NCBI GenBank assembly: GCA_016845145.1
Contig: JAERTE010000070.1
Location: 1-58,049 of the forward strand
DNA from: Rhodospirillaceae bacterium
GTDB lineage: Bacteria; Pseudomonadota; Alphaproteobacteria; Rhodospirillales; Casp-alpha2
Reading direction: 5' to 3'
DNA: 58,049 bases
A model generated the notes under the pieces. That model saw only the letters and a list, made by a program, of their open reading frames with translations, did not search any database and was not told the origin of the DNA. A program made the translations under genes and the position numbers. Below, piece after piece: positions 7,686-16,848 of this stretch. Position 1 is the stretch's first letter. Each line of letters begins with the position of its first letter.

Positions 7686-9314
7686 TTACGGCGATGATGT
7701 TGACGCCTGCAAGGTATTGTCATCTTCAACCAAGGCGTCAAACCACCACTCGGCATTGTCTTGTCGCCGTTCAACCCGGATATGGCCGTTCCATTGATCG
7801 TCGTCGCTGGCGGGGAAATCGGCGCGTGCATGGGTGCCGCGGCTTTCTTTGCGCCGGCTGGCGGATTCCAAAATAAGTTCCGCCGCCCGCGCGGCCATTT
7901 GCAGTTCCAAGAACTTTTGCAGCCGACGCGGTTCGTTGATGCCGCGGGTGCGTGCCGCCTCGGTGCCGATGGCACGGACTTTCTCAAGGCCTAAGGTCAG
8001 CCCTTGAGCATCACGGCGAATGCCACCGTATTGCCACATGATATGGCTCAGCTCCGTGCGCAGCGTGTCAGGGTCGGCCGTAGGCTCGCCGGTTTCTAGG
8101 GGACGTGGGGCGGCGGCTGCGGTCTCGCCTTTTGCTCGGTTCATGGCGAAAGCCGTGGCAGATATGGCAGCGCGGTGGCCGAACACTAGGCATTCGGTGA
8201 GCGCGTTGCCGCCCATGCGGTTGGCGCCGTGCATGCCGCCGGCGGCTTCACCCGCCGCATAAAGGCCGGCGACACTGGTGGCGCCGTGCAGATCCGTGCG
8301 CGCGCCGCCTCCGGAAAAATGTGCTACCGGCGCGACGCGCATGGGTTGGCCCCAGGCGTTGAATTTGGCATCCAGATAGGCCCATTTGGTGGCCGAGATG
8401 GGGTTTTTGCTCCAGGTTTCCTTGGTCACGTGGGTCAGGTCGATGTAGACCTTGCCGTCGTATTTCTCGATTTCCTCGAACAGCGCCTGCGACAGCGCGT
8501 CACGCGCATGCGTGGCGGCGGGACGCACTGTGATTTCGTATTTATCCAGAATATCCTCGCCGTCGGCATTGACCAGATGGCCGAGATCGGCGCCTTCGGG
8601 CTCGATCAGGAAAATCGGCTTGCCCGGTTCGGCGATGGCAACCGGGTAGAACTGTACGAATTCCAGGTCCTGCATGACGCAGCCCGCTTCATAGGCGAGT
8701 GTATGCGAATCGCCGCCCATACGTTTGGGGTTGTCGTGGTTCATGAACAACGCGCCGGCGCCTCCGGCGGCCAGGATCGTGGCACCACCCCTGAGTTCAA
8801 CCCAGTCTTTTCGCTTGGCCCCATAGGCGGCCATGGAGACGCCGTCGGCACCGGCGGAAATCGAACGTACGACCAAGTTGTCGACAAAGCGCACGCCGAT
8901 CTCTTTCGCCTTGGCAACCATGCAGAGCACGATTTCGCGGCCCCATACCGGGATGCGGTCACCCGGGTCTTCCTTCGGTAGCGCCATGAAAACGCCCTTG
9001 GCTGTCTTGGTGTTGAGCCCCCAGTCCATCAGGTCTTGGAACCGCGCCGGCGCCTCGGCGGCGGCAATGGAGACCATATCCAAATCGTTTAGGCCGCGTC
9101 CGGCGGTGAGCACGCGGTCTTTGTACTCGTCTTCGCTCAGTCCACCCCAGGGGCCGGCGAAGGCGCCTACAGCGAATGTAGTTGACGTACCTTTGCCGGG
9201 CCCGCTCTTGCCGACGACCGCTACGTCGGCGCCTTCCTGACGCGCCGTAATGGCGGCCATCAAGCCCGCCGCGCCGGAACCGATAACCCAAACATCCGCT
9301 TCGATTGTTTCCAT
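7686..9314 (-). CDS. FAD-dependent fumarate reductase/succinate dehydrogenase-type flavoprotein
   Basis: 542 residues from the ATG at 9312-9314. N-terminal FAD-binding GSGAAG lies at residues 12-17. The substrate-domain segments HFSGGG and GLYAAGEAAGG-MHGANRMGGNAL match the FrdA/SdhA/NadB family, and the C-terminal domain has the SRGTHARADFP stretch of SdhA-type proteins. No iron-sulfur or membrane subunit is encoded nearby, so it is not a normal complex II. It could be an L-aspartate oxidase relative, a soluble fumarate-reductase-like enzyme or an APS-reductase-like flavoprotein; I cannot choose. No heme-binding or FMN-covalent-attachment domain is visible. Followed at 36 bases by a periplasmic binding protein gene. 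Confidence 0.82.
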   Translation of the reverse strand: METIEADVWVIGSGAAGLMAAITARQEGADVAVVGKSGPGKGTSTTFAVGAFAGPWGGLSEDEYKDRVLTAGRGLNDLDMVSIAAAEAPARFQDLMDWGLNTKTAKGVFMALPKEDPGDRIPVWGREIVLCMVAKAKEIGVRFVDNLVVRSISAGADGVSMAAYGAKRKDWVELRGGATILAAGGAGALFMNHDNPKRMGGDSHTLAYEAGCVMQDLEFVQFYPVAIAEPGKPIFLIEPEGADLGHLVNADGEDILDKYEITVRPAATHARDALSQALFEEIEKYDGKVYIDLTHVTKETWSKNPISATKWAYLDAKFNAWGQPMRVAPVAHFSGGGARTDLHGATSVAGLYAAGEAAGGMHGANRMGGNALTECLVFGHRAAISATAFAMNRAKGETAAAAPRPLETGEPTADPDTLRTELSHIMWQYGGIRRDAQGLTLGLEKVRAIGTEAARTRGINEPRRLQKFLELQMAARAAELILESASRRKESRGTHARADFPASDDDQWNGHIRVERRQDNAEWWFDALVEDDNTLQASTSSP

Positions 9315-9465
9315 TGTCGGTCCCGACCACTCCCCATGATGATGTTCCAAAGGTGCGAGCGGGATTCTATGGATTTCGCCGAGAGGATGCAAAACCGATA
9401 TGAAACTGATGCTTGGGTGCTGAATGGCGCTTGCATTCGTATGAGATTAGGTCCACTTCGAGTTC

Positions 9466-10668
9466 ATGAAACAGCCCACCAAACCGTTATCCACCGGAGA
9501 GTTCGTGCCCCTGTTGGCGCTGACGGTCTCGCTCGTGGCCATGTCGACGGACGTGATGCTGCCGGCGTTGGATGTTATTGGGCAGGACTTGGCGGTGGCG
9601 AACGTCAATGACACCCAATTGATCGTCTCGATGTTGTTCGTCGGGTACGCGATTGGGCAGTTGCTGGCCGGGCCGCTGTCCGACTGCTTCGGGCGTAAGC
9701 CCATCGTCTATTGGGGGTTCGGCGTGTTTTTGGTCGGCTGCCTGATGTCGATGCTGGCGACGGATTTCACTGTTATGCTGGTGGGGCGGGTGCTGCAAGG
9801 CCTGGGTGTTGCGGGGCCCCGGATCGTGCCAATCGCCATCGTGCGGGATGGTTACGAAGGCCGAGCCATGGCGCGCATCATGTCGTTTATCATGGCGGTG
9901 TTTATCTTGGTGCCGACCCTGGCGCCGCTGATCGGGCAGGGGGTATTCGTACTTGCCGGATGGCGCGCGACCTTTACCCTGCTGTTTGTCATGGCGTTGA
10001 TTGCGTTGGTTTGGTTTGGGCTCCGCCAGCCCGAAACCTTGGCACCTGCTCAGCGGCGGAAGTTCTCCGTTAGAAATGTTATTTCGGGCATTGTCGAGAT
10101 TTGCGCCATCCGTGTGACCATGGGTTACACGGTCACCGCCGGCTTGGTTTTCGGCTCTTTCATCGGCTACCTGGGGTCGTCGCGTCAGATCTACCAGGAC
10201 GCTTACGATACGGGCATGCTGTTCCCGGTTTATTTCGGGGCTGCGGCTATCGCTATCGGCGCGGGGTCTATGCTGAATGCCAGGTTGGTGATGCGGCTCG
10301 GTATGCGGCTCCTATCGTGGCGGGCGGTTAGCCTTACCACCGTAAGCGCCGCCGCGTTCGCCGTAGTCGTTCATTATTCAGGTGGTCTGCCGGCGTTTTG
10401 GTTGTTCATGGCCTGGTTGATGGTGACCTTCTTTTGCATGGGGCTTTTATTCGGCAATTTGAACGCCCTGGCCATGGAGCCACTGGGCCATATGGCGGGT
10501 TTAGGGGCTGCTTTTGTGGGCTGTGTGTCGACCATCATCGCGCTACCGTTCGCCTGGATCGTGGGGGGCAGCTTCAACGGCGGCGTGATGCCGCTGGTGA
10601 TGGGATTTGCCGTGCTCGGCTTGGCATCGCTGGTGGTTATGCGGTGGACCGAAAAGCGATGGTTTTAG
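9466..10668 (+). CDS. MFS transporter, Bcr/CflA drug-efflux family
   Basis: 400 residues, twelve hydrophobic segments. The N-terminal pattern (LALTVSLVAMSTDVMLPAL) is that of the Bcr/CflA group. MFS motif A, GPLSDCFGRKP, lies in the loop between helices 2 and 3, and motif B, GRVLQGLGVAG, follows. Expected role: proton-driven export of drugs or metabolites from the inner membrane. It is divergent from the flavoprotein gene. Its TAG stop overlaps the TAA stop of the convergent PAS gene by four bases (TTAG at 10665-10668). Confidence 0.9.
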   Translation: MKQPTKPLSTGEFVPLLALTVSLVAMSTDVMLPALDVIGQDLAVANVNDTQLIVSMLFVGYAIGQLLAGPLSDCFGRKPIVYWGFGVFLVGCLMSMLATDFTVMLVGRVLQGLGVAGPRIVPIAIVRDGYEGRAMARIMSFIMAVFILVPTLAPLIGQGVFVLAGWRATFTLLFVMALIALVWFGLRQPETLAPAQRRKFSVRNVISGIVEICAIRVTMGYTVTAGLVFGSFIGYLGSSRQIYQDAYDTGMLFPVYFGAAAIAIGAGSMLNARLVMRLGMRLLSWRAVSLTTVSAAAFAVVVHYSGGLPAFWLFMAWLMVTFFCMGLLFGNLNALAMEPLGHMAGLGAAFVGCVSTIIALPFAWIVGGSFNGGVMPLVMGFAVLGLASLVVMRWTEKRWF

Positions 10669-11189
10669 CTCGATTGTTCGATCATTTCCTCGATCAGTTT
10701 CAAAGCTTCATGTTCATCCATTAGAAATTCAGCCAACGTCACGATTTGGCCGACGGTGCGGTCGGGTGCGGCTAGTGGCATGCGGACTATACGCTGAAAA
10801 CCTACCGTTTGAGCGCCGCCAGCGCGTTCAAACTCGGACATGATCGCGATGACTCGCCCCGTCTCGACGATCTGCCGAAGGTTCTCACAAACAGGTTTGC
10901 GCGTGGCGATAGGCATCAAATCGTTCGGCGATTTACCCGTGCAATCGTCGCCCATGAAATTCTTGAAACCGCTGCCCCAGAACCGAAACCGGAAATCTTC
11001 TCCACCGTTCAATACATCCGCGACATGGGTCGTTGGAATAACGGCCGGCGGCAGGTGCATCAACTCGAAATCGGCGGCCCAAGGCATGCCGAGGGTTTTG
11101 TCGACGATCAATGAGCGCCAATAGGCGAGGGCCTCGCGTTGTAGATGAGACGCCGCTTCAATGGCGATTTCCCATTGGCGGTAGGCCAT
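10665..11189 (-). CDS. PAS_5-type PAS domain protein
   Basis: 174 residues, no output domain. The layout W/YWRSL..., LPPAVIP, a short linker, then FRFRFWGSGFKNFMGDDCTGK resembles the PAS_5 family common in Rhodospirillales-type genomes. Function is unknown in general; it probably senses a small ligand. It starts just upstream of the acyl-CoA synthetase stop region (11201) on the same strand, 11 bases after it, so the two may be co-transcribed. Two Cys (about residues 94 and 112) are present but no heme- or flavin-binding motif is obvious. Confidence 0.72.
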   Translation of the reverse strand: MAYRQWEIAIEAASHLQREALAYWRSLIVDKTLGMPWAADFELMHLPPAVIPTTHVADVLNGGEDFRFRFWGSGFKNFMGDDCTGKSPNDLMPIATRKPVCENLRQIVETGRVIAIMSEFERAGGAQTVGFQRIVRMPLAAPDRTVGQIVTLAEFLMDEHEALKLIEEMIEQSS

Positions 11190-11200
11190 ACCAACTCCCG

Positions 11201-12985
11201 TCAGTTGTATAGTTTTTCCAACCGATCGCCATAGACCTCAATCAGCTTGTGGCGTCGAACTTTCATGGTCGGGGTCATTTGCGCGTTGTCGATGCTGAAG
11301 GGCTCGTCGGCGATCATGAAACGCCGCACCTTTTCAATATTCGAAAGCCCCGCGTTGATGCGGTCCATGGCCGGCACCAGGGCCTTTCGCAGATCGTCAT
11401 CGCCCGCCAGTTCGCTCATGCTGCCCGGCTTGCCCGCCGCCGCCGCCCAATCTCGCAGCCAATCGTTGTCGGGGACCACAAGGGCGGTAATGTGCGGGCG
11501 TTTGTCGCCATAAACCATGGCCTGGGCGATTTCCGCTTCCAGGCAGATGATGCCTTCGATGCGCTGTGGCGCCAAGTTGTCACCGCCAGAGTTGACGATA
11601 ATGTCTTTCTTGCGGTCGGTGATCATCAAGTGCCCGTCGTCGTCAAATTTTCCGATGTCACCGGTGTGCACCCAGCCATTAATGATCGTTTCTCGCGTGG
11701 CGTCAGGCTTGCCCCAATATCCCTGCATGACGAGATCACCTTTGACCAAAATTTCCCCGTCGTCGGCGATCTTGACCTCGGTCTCGATCAAGGGCGGGCC
11801 GACAGTGTGCATCTTGACCTGATAGGCGCGGTTGACACTAACCACAGGTGCCGTCTCCGTTTGGCCATAGCCTTGCAGAATGCGCAGGCCCAAGGCCGTG
11901 AAAAAGGTGCCGAGTTCCGGGTTTAGCGGCGCGCCGCCCGAGACCAGCGCTTTCAATCGTCCGCCAAACCGCCCGCGCAACTTACTTCGAACCAGCTTTT
12001 CCAGTACCGCGTTCTGGATTGTTTCCACAAAACCCAGCTTGCCTGTCTCATAACGTTTGGTGCCGAGCTCCAGCGCTTTGTTGAACAGCTTTTCTTTGGA
12101 TCCGCCGGTTTTTCTGACGCCGACGGTGATGCGCTGGTACAGCATCTCATATAATCGCGGCACGGCGGTCATGATCGTCGGCTTGGCCTCAATCATGTTT
12201 GTCGCCAGTGTCTCGACACCTTCGGCGTAATAAATTTCCGCACCGATGGAGATTGGGAAAAACTGCCCCGCCGAATGTTCGTAGGAATGCGACAGCGGCA
12301 GGAATGACAGGAAGGTTTCATCACCCAAGCCGATATCGACCAACGCATCCTTGGCGCCGAGGCAGTTATGCATGATCGCCTTGTGCGACAACATCACGCC
12401 CTTGGGCGCGCCGCCCGTGCCCGATGTGTAGATGATGCAGGCGGTATCGTCTTGCTTCCAGCGCCCGGCCAATTCGACGACATTCTCATGTCCGTTCTTA
12501 CCCATGTCCTGGACGGCATCCAAGCTGTGTAGATCGAAGCTCGAAGCCTGGTCGATGTCGGGCGGCTCGATGGCGATAACGAACTCCAGATCCGGTGCCG
12601 TGGTCGCGGCGGGGCGCAGACGCTCGGCCAGCTTGCGGGTCGAGACGATGGCTCCCTTGGCGCCGCAATCGCTCAGGATATGCAGATGATCGGCCTCGGT
12701 GTTGGTGGTGTAGGCGGGCACCGATATGGCGCCGGCGGCCATGATCGCGACATCGGCGATCAGCCAGGCGGGACGGTTTTCGGATACTAAAACCACGCGG
12801 TCGCCGGGCTCAATGCCGAGCATGCGCAGGCCCCGAGCCAGCGCCGTCACCCGTGCCGCCGCATCGCCCCAGCTCAGTGCACGGTAGGCACCGTCGCGCT
12901 TCGCCCAAAGAAACGGTCGATCACCGTGCCGGGCGACCTGATCGAAAAACATGGCGGCCAAATTCGGCCAGCGGTACTCCGCCAT
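11201..12985 (-). CDS. AMP-dependent long-chain acyl-CoA synthetase
   Basis: 594 residues from the ATG at 12983-12985, which sits behind AGGGAG at good spacing; in-frame sequence up to 13099 lacks family similarity and overlaps the divergent pepF gene. The P-loop-like adenylation motif YTSGTGGAPKGVMLSH, the GYGQTETAP motif, and TGDIGKFDDDGH followed by DRKKDIIVNSGGDN are the ordered ANL-family signatures. It activates a fatty acid to acyl-AMP and then acyl-CoA; chain length cannot be told. It closely resembles the FadD15-type (long-chain) subgroup. Divergent from pepF; the PAS gene follows. Confidence 0.9.
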   Translation of the reverse strand: MAEYRWPNLAAMFFDQVARHGDRPFLWAKRDGAYRALSWGDAAARVTALARGLRMLGIEPGDRVVLVSENRPAWLIADVAIMAAGAISVPAYTTNTEADHLHILSDCGAKGAIVSTRKLAERLRPAATTAPDLEFVIAIEPPDIDQASSFDLHSLDAVQDMGKNGHENVVELAGRWKQDDTACIIYTSGTGGAPKGVMLSHKAIMHNCLGAKDALVDIGLGDETFLSFLPLSHSYEHSAGQFFPISIGAEIYYAEGVETLATNMIEAKPTIMTAVPRLYEMLYQRITVGVRKTGGSKEKLFNKALELGTKRYETGKLGFVETIQNAVLEKLVRSKLRGRFGGRLKALVSGGAPLNPELGTFFTALGLRILQGYGQTETAPVVSVNRAYQVKMHTVGPPLIETEVKIADDGEILVKGDLVMQGYWGKPDATRETIINGWVHTGDIGKFDDDGHLMITDRKKDIIVNSGGDNLAPQRIEGIICLEAEIAQAMVYGDKRPHITALVVPDNDWLRDWAAAAGKPGSMSELAGDDDLRKALVPAMDRINAGLSNIEKVRRFMIADEPFSIDNAQMTPTMKVRRHKLIEVYGDRLEKLYN

Positions 12986-13087
12986 CGCAATCTCCCTCCC
13001 CAATGCACTATGATTGCCGTTGCCGCTTAGCATTTCCAGTCCTATATCGAGGGAAGCCGTAATTCCTTCTGTTTTTGAAAGTCTGCC

Positions 13088-14884
13088 ATGACCGCCCAAC
13101 CTGCCACCCAGCCCTCCGCCTTACCTGAATGGAATCTCGATCATCTGTATAGCGGACCGGACGCACCGGCGCTTGAACGAGACCTCAAAGACGCTGAAAA
13201 CCGAAGTGCGGCGTTTCACGAACGCCATGCCGGTAAGCTGGCGAAGTTGGACGGCGCCGGGCTGGCGGCGGCAGTGGCCGATTACGAAACTATTTTGGAA
13301 ACCCTGCACCGGGTGATGAGTTACGCGCAATTGCTGCATGCCGGAAATGTAACAGACGGTGAGATCGCGCGGTTCTACCAGACAATCCAAGAGCGCGCGA
13401 CGGTGATCACCTCGCAGACGCTGTTCTTCACACTGGAGATCAACCGCCTTGAGGACGCGGCTGTCGAGACGATGCTGGCTGACGATGATTTTGCGCGCTA
13501 CCGGCCCTGGATCGAGGACATCCGGATCATGCGTCCCTATCAACTCAGCGACGAAGTGGAGAAGTTGCTGCACGAGAAATCCGTCGCCGGCAAGAATGCA
13601 TGGACGCGGTTGTTCGACGAGACCCTGGCGCACCTGCGGCTTGCTGTTGGCGGAGAGGAACTCACGCTTACCGATACCTTGGACCGCCTGACCAGCAAGG
13701 ACGGTATTCAGCGCCGCGATGCCGGCAACGCGCTGGCGAAAGGCTTGAAGGACAATGCGCGCTTGCTGGCCATGGTCACCAACACGCTGGCCAAGGACAA
13801 AGAGATTGAAGACACCTGGCGCGGTTACGATACGCCCGCCCAACCGCGCCATCTTGCCAATCAGGTCGAGCCCGAAGTGGTCGACGCACTGGTGGCCGCC
13901 GTCAAGGGCAGTTACGGCGACCTGGCGCATCGCTATTACGGGCTGAAAGCGCGCTGGATGGGCTTAAAAAAAATGGACTGGTGGGACCGCAACGCGCCGT
14001 TGCCCGATGATGCGGCCCGGCCTTTTGAGTGGGCCGAGGCGAAATCCATGGTGCTTGATGCCTATGGCGGTTTCGCGCCGGAAATGGCCGATGTGGCGGG
14101 CAAGTTTTTCGACCAGGGCTGGATTGACGCACCGCCGCGTGACGGCAAGGCGTCGGGCGCCTTTGCGCACCCCACGGTGCCGTCGGCACATCCCTACGTG
14201 TTGCTCAACTACCACGGCAAGGCGCGCGACGTGATGACGCTGGCGCATGAACTGGGGCATGGCGTGCATCAGGTGCTGGCCGGACCCCAAGGCCTGCTGC
14301 TGGCCAATACGCCGCTGACGCTGGCGGAAACCGCATCGGTGTTTGGTGAGATGTTGACCTTCCGCGCGCTGTTGGACGCAGAGACCGATCCGGCACGGCG
14401 CCGCGTTTTGCTGGCGGGCAAGGTCGAGGACATGCTCAATACCGTGGTCCGGCAGGTGGCGTTTCACGACTACGAGACCCGTGTACATGTCGCCCGGCGC
14501 GACGGCGAGCTGAGCCTCGAACAACTGGGCGATATCTGGATCGAAACCCAGACCGAGAGCTTAGGGCCCGTTTTTACTTTCGACGACGACTACCGCTGGC
14601 TATGGGGCTACATTCCGCATTTCATCCATGTGCCGTTCTACGTTTACGCCTATGCGTTCGGCGATTGTCTGGTGAACGCGCTCTATGGCGTATTCCAGAG
14701 TGGTCACGAGGGCTTCCAGGCGAAGTACTTCGACATGCTGCGTGCCGGCGGTACCAAGCGCCACAAGGAACTGCTCGCACCCTTCGGACTGGACGCATCC
14801 GACCCGGCGTTCTGGCAGCAGGGCCTTTCGGTGATTTCCGGCTTTATCGACGAGTTGGAGGGGTCGCTCAATACCGATGGCTGA
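13088..14884 (+). CDS. pepF: Oligoendopeptidase F (M3 metallopeptidase)
   Basis: 598 residues, the usual size for PepF. The zinc motif HELGH has ligands His387 and His391 and catalytic Glu388; the downstream LAETASVFGEM segment supplies the third ligand (Glu). The helical N-terminal M3 domain is complete (EWNLDHLYSGPDAPAL near residue 15). It cleaves short cytoplasmic peptides of about 7-17 residues. The stop overlaps the start of the ABC1 kinase gene (ATGGCTGA at 14877-14884), pointing to translational coupling, and the next two genes follow with small gaps. Confidence 0.93.
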   Translation: MTAQPATQPSALPEWNLDHLYSGPDAPALERDLKDAENRSAAFHERHAGKLAKLDGAGLAAAVADYETILETLHRVMSYAQLLHAGNVTDGEIARFYQTIQERATVITSQTLFFTLEINRLEDAAVETMLADDDFARYRPWIEDIRIMRPYQLSDEVEKLLHEKSVAGKNAWTRLFDETLAHLRLAVGGEELTLTDTLDRLTSKDGIQRRDAGNALAKGLKDNARLLAMVTNTLAKDKEIEDTWRGYDTPAQPRHLANQVEPEVVDALVAAVKGSYGDLAHRYYGLKARWMGLKKMDWWDRNAPLPDDAARPFEWAEAKSMVLDAYGGFAPEMADVAGKFFDQGWIDAPPRDGKASGAFAHPTVPSAHPYVLLNYHGKARDVMTLAHELGHGVHQVLAGPQGLLLANTPLTLAETASVFGEMLTFRALLDAETDPARRRVLLAGKVEDMLNTVVRQVAFHDYETRVHVARRDGELSLEQLGDIWIETQTESLGPVFTFDDDYRWLWGYIPHFIHVPFYVYAYAFGDCLVNALYGVFQSGHEGFQAKYFDMLRAGGTKRHKELLAPFGLDASDPAFWQQGLSVISGFIDELEGSLNTDG

Positions 14885-16232
14885 CCAGAACTCCTCTGAT
14901 CGAAACTCCTTGGGCGGACGGGTCAAACGCTACGCCAAAGTCGGGCGTGCGGCGGGCGGATTGGCGGCCAAGGTGGCGGGCAACAGGTTTTTCGGTTTAA
15001 CCATCGACAAGGCGGAACACGCATCTGAATTGCAAGCGGCGTTGGGCGGACTGAAGGGGCCTCTGATGAAAGTGGCGCAGATCATGTCGACCGTGCCCGA
15101 TATGCTGCCCGAGGAATACATGACCGAACTGGGCCGGTTGCAGACCAACGCGCCGTCCATGGGCTGGCCCTTCGTCAAACGCCGCATGGCGACCGAATTG
15201 GGTCCCGATTGGCAATCGCACTACAAGGAATTCGAGCATCAGGCGGCTGCGGCCGCGTCGTTGGGGCAGGTGCACCGCGCCGAGTCCGAAGACGGCACCA
15301 TGCTGGCGTGCAAGCTGCAGTATCCGGATATGTCGTCAGCAGTGGAGGCGGATCTCAAGCAGTTGAAGGTGGTGTTCGGGATTTATCACCGCTACGACAA
15401 GGCGCTCGATCCGTCCAACATTCACGCCGAGCTTTCCGAACGCCTGCGCGAGGAACTGGATTATGCGCGCGAGGCCAACAACATGAAACTCTACGGCCAC
15501 ATCCTGAAGGCCGAAACTGGTGTTCATGTGCCGGTGCCCGTGGACGCGTTGTCCACCGACCGATTGTTGACCATGAACTGGCTCGAGGGCGAACCGTTGA
15601 TGTCGTTTGTCGAGCATCATGCAGACGCTCGAAACGCACTGGCCGAGAATATGTTCCGGGCTTGGTACGTGCCGCTCTACAATTACGGCGTCATCCACGG
15701 CGATCCGCATCTCGGGAACTACACGGTGCGCGACGACTACAGCGTTAATCTGCTGGATTTCGGCTGTGTCAGGGTTTTCAAGCCATCCTTCGTGCGCGCC
15801 GTGATCGATCTCTACAAGGCATTGCGCGATGACGACGAGGCGTTGGCCGTGCATGCCTACGAGACCTGGGGGTTCGCCAATCTGGAACGCGAGGTGATTG
15901 ATATCCTGAACCAGTGGGCACAGTTTCTCTATGCGCCGTTGCTGGAGGACAAGGTCACCACCATCCAGGAAAACGGCGGTGTCGCCTACGGCGCCGGCGT
16001 GGCCGCCAAGGTGCACCGCGAACTGCGCACGGTGGGCGGCGTGCGCCCGCCGCGCGAATTCGTGCTCATGGACCGCGCCGCCATTGGGCTCGGCAGCGTG
16101 TTTACGCATTTGGGTGCCGAGATCAACTGGCACCGTATGTTCCACGGGCTGATTGACGGCTTCGATGAGTCCAAACTGGATAAGCGTCAAGCCAAAGCCT
16201 TGGGAACATTCGATATTCCCTTGCCGGAGTAG
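14877..16232 (+). CDS. ABC1/UbiB-family atypical kinase
   Basis: 451 residues. The N-terminal LMKVAQIMS corresponds to the KxGQ motif of the family (here K-V-A-Q). The Ala-rich nucleotide loop AAAASLGQVHRAE is followed by the ATP Lys in LACKLQYPD, then the catalytic HGDPHLGN and metal-binding LLDFGCVR. Known relatives (UbiB, ADCK/COQ8) are ATPases or kinases needed for ubiquinone synthesis, with poorly known substrates. No C-terminal membrane anchor like that of UbiB is apparent, so it may be a soluble paralogue. It overlaps pepF and is 18 bases upstream of the cyclic-nucleotide-binding gene. Confidence 0.88.
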   Translation: MADQNSSDRNSLGGRVKRYAKVGRAAGGLAAKVAGNRFFGLTIDKAEHASELQAALGGLKGPLMKVAQIMSTVPDMLPEEYMTELGRLQTNAPSMGWPFVKRRMATELGPDWQSHYKEFEHQAAAAASLGQVHRAESEDGTMLACKLQYPDMSSAVEADLKQLKVVFGIYHRYDKALDPSNIHAELSERLREELDYAREANNMKLYGHILKAETGVHVPVPVDALSTDRLLTMNWLEGEPLMSFVEHHADARNALAENMFRAWYVPLYNYGVIHGDPHLGNYTVRDDYSVNLLDFGCVRVFKPSFVRAVIDLYKALRDDDEALAVHAYETWGFANLEREVIDILNQWAQFLYAPLLEDKVTTIQENGGVAYGAGVAAKVHRELRTVGGVRPPREFVLMDRAAIGLGSVFTHLGAEINWHRMFHGLIDGFDESKLDKRQAKALGTFDIPLPE

Positions 16233-16250
16233 GAAGGCTACACTCCGGCC

Positions 16251-16844
16251 ATGCTTTCAGCGGAACGTGGTATCAAGAAAAAGTTCTTCCGTGCCGGCGA
16301 CTTCGTGTTCAACGAGGGCGAGCCGGGCGATATGGCATTTATTATCGAAACGGGAACGGTCGGCATTTTCAAAACCGTCGAGGGTGAGGAAGTGCAATTG
16401 GCCACCATGGTCGGCGGCGAGTTGTTTGGTGAAATGTCGATCCTGGACGGCTCTCCGCGCATGGCCAACGCGCGCGCCTTGGAAGACGCCGTGTTGATTA
16501 CACTGCCGCAGGATATTTTCGAGAATAAAATCGGCAATGCGGAACCATTCTTCAAATCGCTGATCCAGATTTTGGTGGATAACCTGAGGAACGTGCACCG
16601 GGTTTATATGCACCGGCCACGCAGCGTTGGAGACTTTTTGGGTGCCGTGTCATTCCATACGGACGGCCTTACGACCTATCTGGAAATGATGGACGATCGC
16701 AATCTCGCAACCCAGGCAGCGGCCAGAGTTGAAAATATTGCATCCGAACTGGCGGCGCTGCGCGAGATGTTTGACGGCCACCTGGACCGCCGCCATAGCG
16801 CATTGAAAGATGCCGATGTGACGCGGCGAAACCCCGAGGCCTAG
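16251..16844 (+). CDS. Stand-alone cyclic-nucleotide-binding domain protein
   Basis: 197 residues. Residues about 10-125 form a Crp-like beta-roll with a phosphate-binding cassette FGEMSILDGSPRMANARA, in which Glu61 and Arg70 are the residues expected to hold the ribose and cyclic phosphate. The rest is helical (about 125-197) with no helix-turn-helix, so this is not a Crp/Fnr DNA-binding regulator. It is probably a cNMP-responsive adaptor. The class III cyclase-like gene begins 4 bases after its stop, suggesting the two form a signal-maker/receptor pair; that is inference from position. Confidence 0.85.
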   Translation: MLSAERGIKKKFFRAGDFVFNEGEPGDMAFIIETGTVGIFKTVEGEEVQLATMVGGELFGEMSILDGSPRMANARALEDAVLITLPQDIFENKIGNAEPFFKSLIQILVDNLRNVHRVYMHRPRSVGDFLGAVSFHTDGLTTYLEMMDDRNLATQAAARVENIASELAALREMFDGHLDRRHSALKDADVTRRNPEA

Positions 16845-16848
16845 ATTC

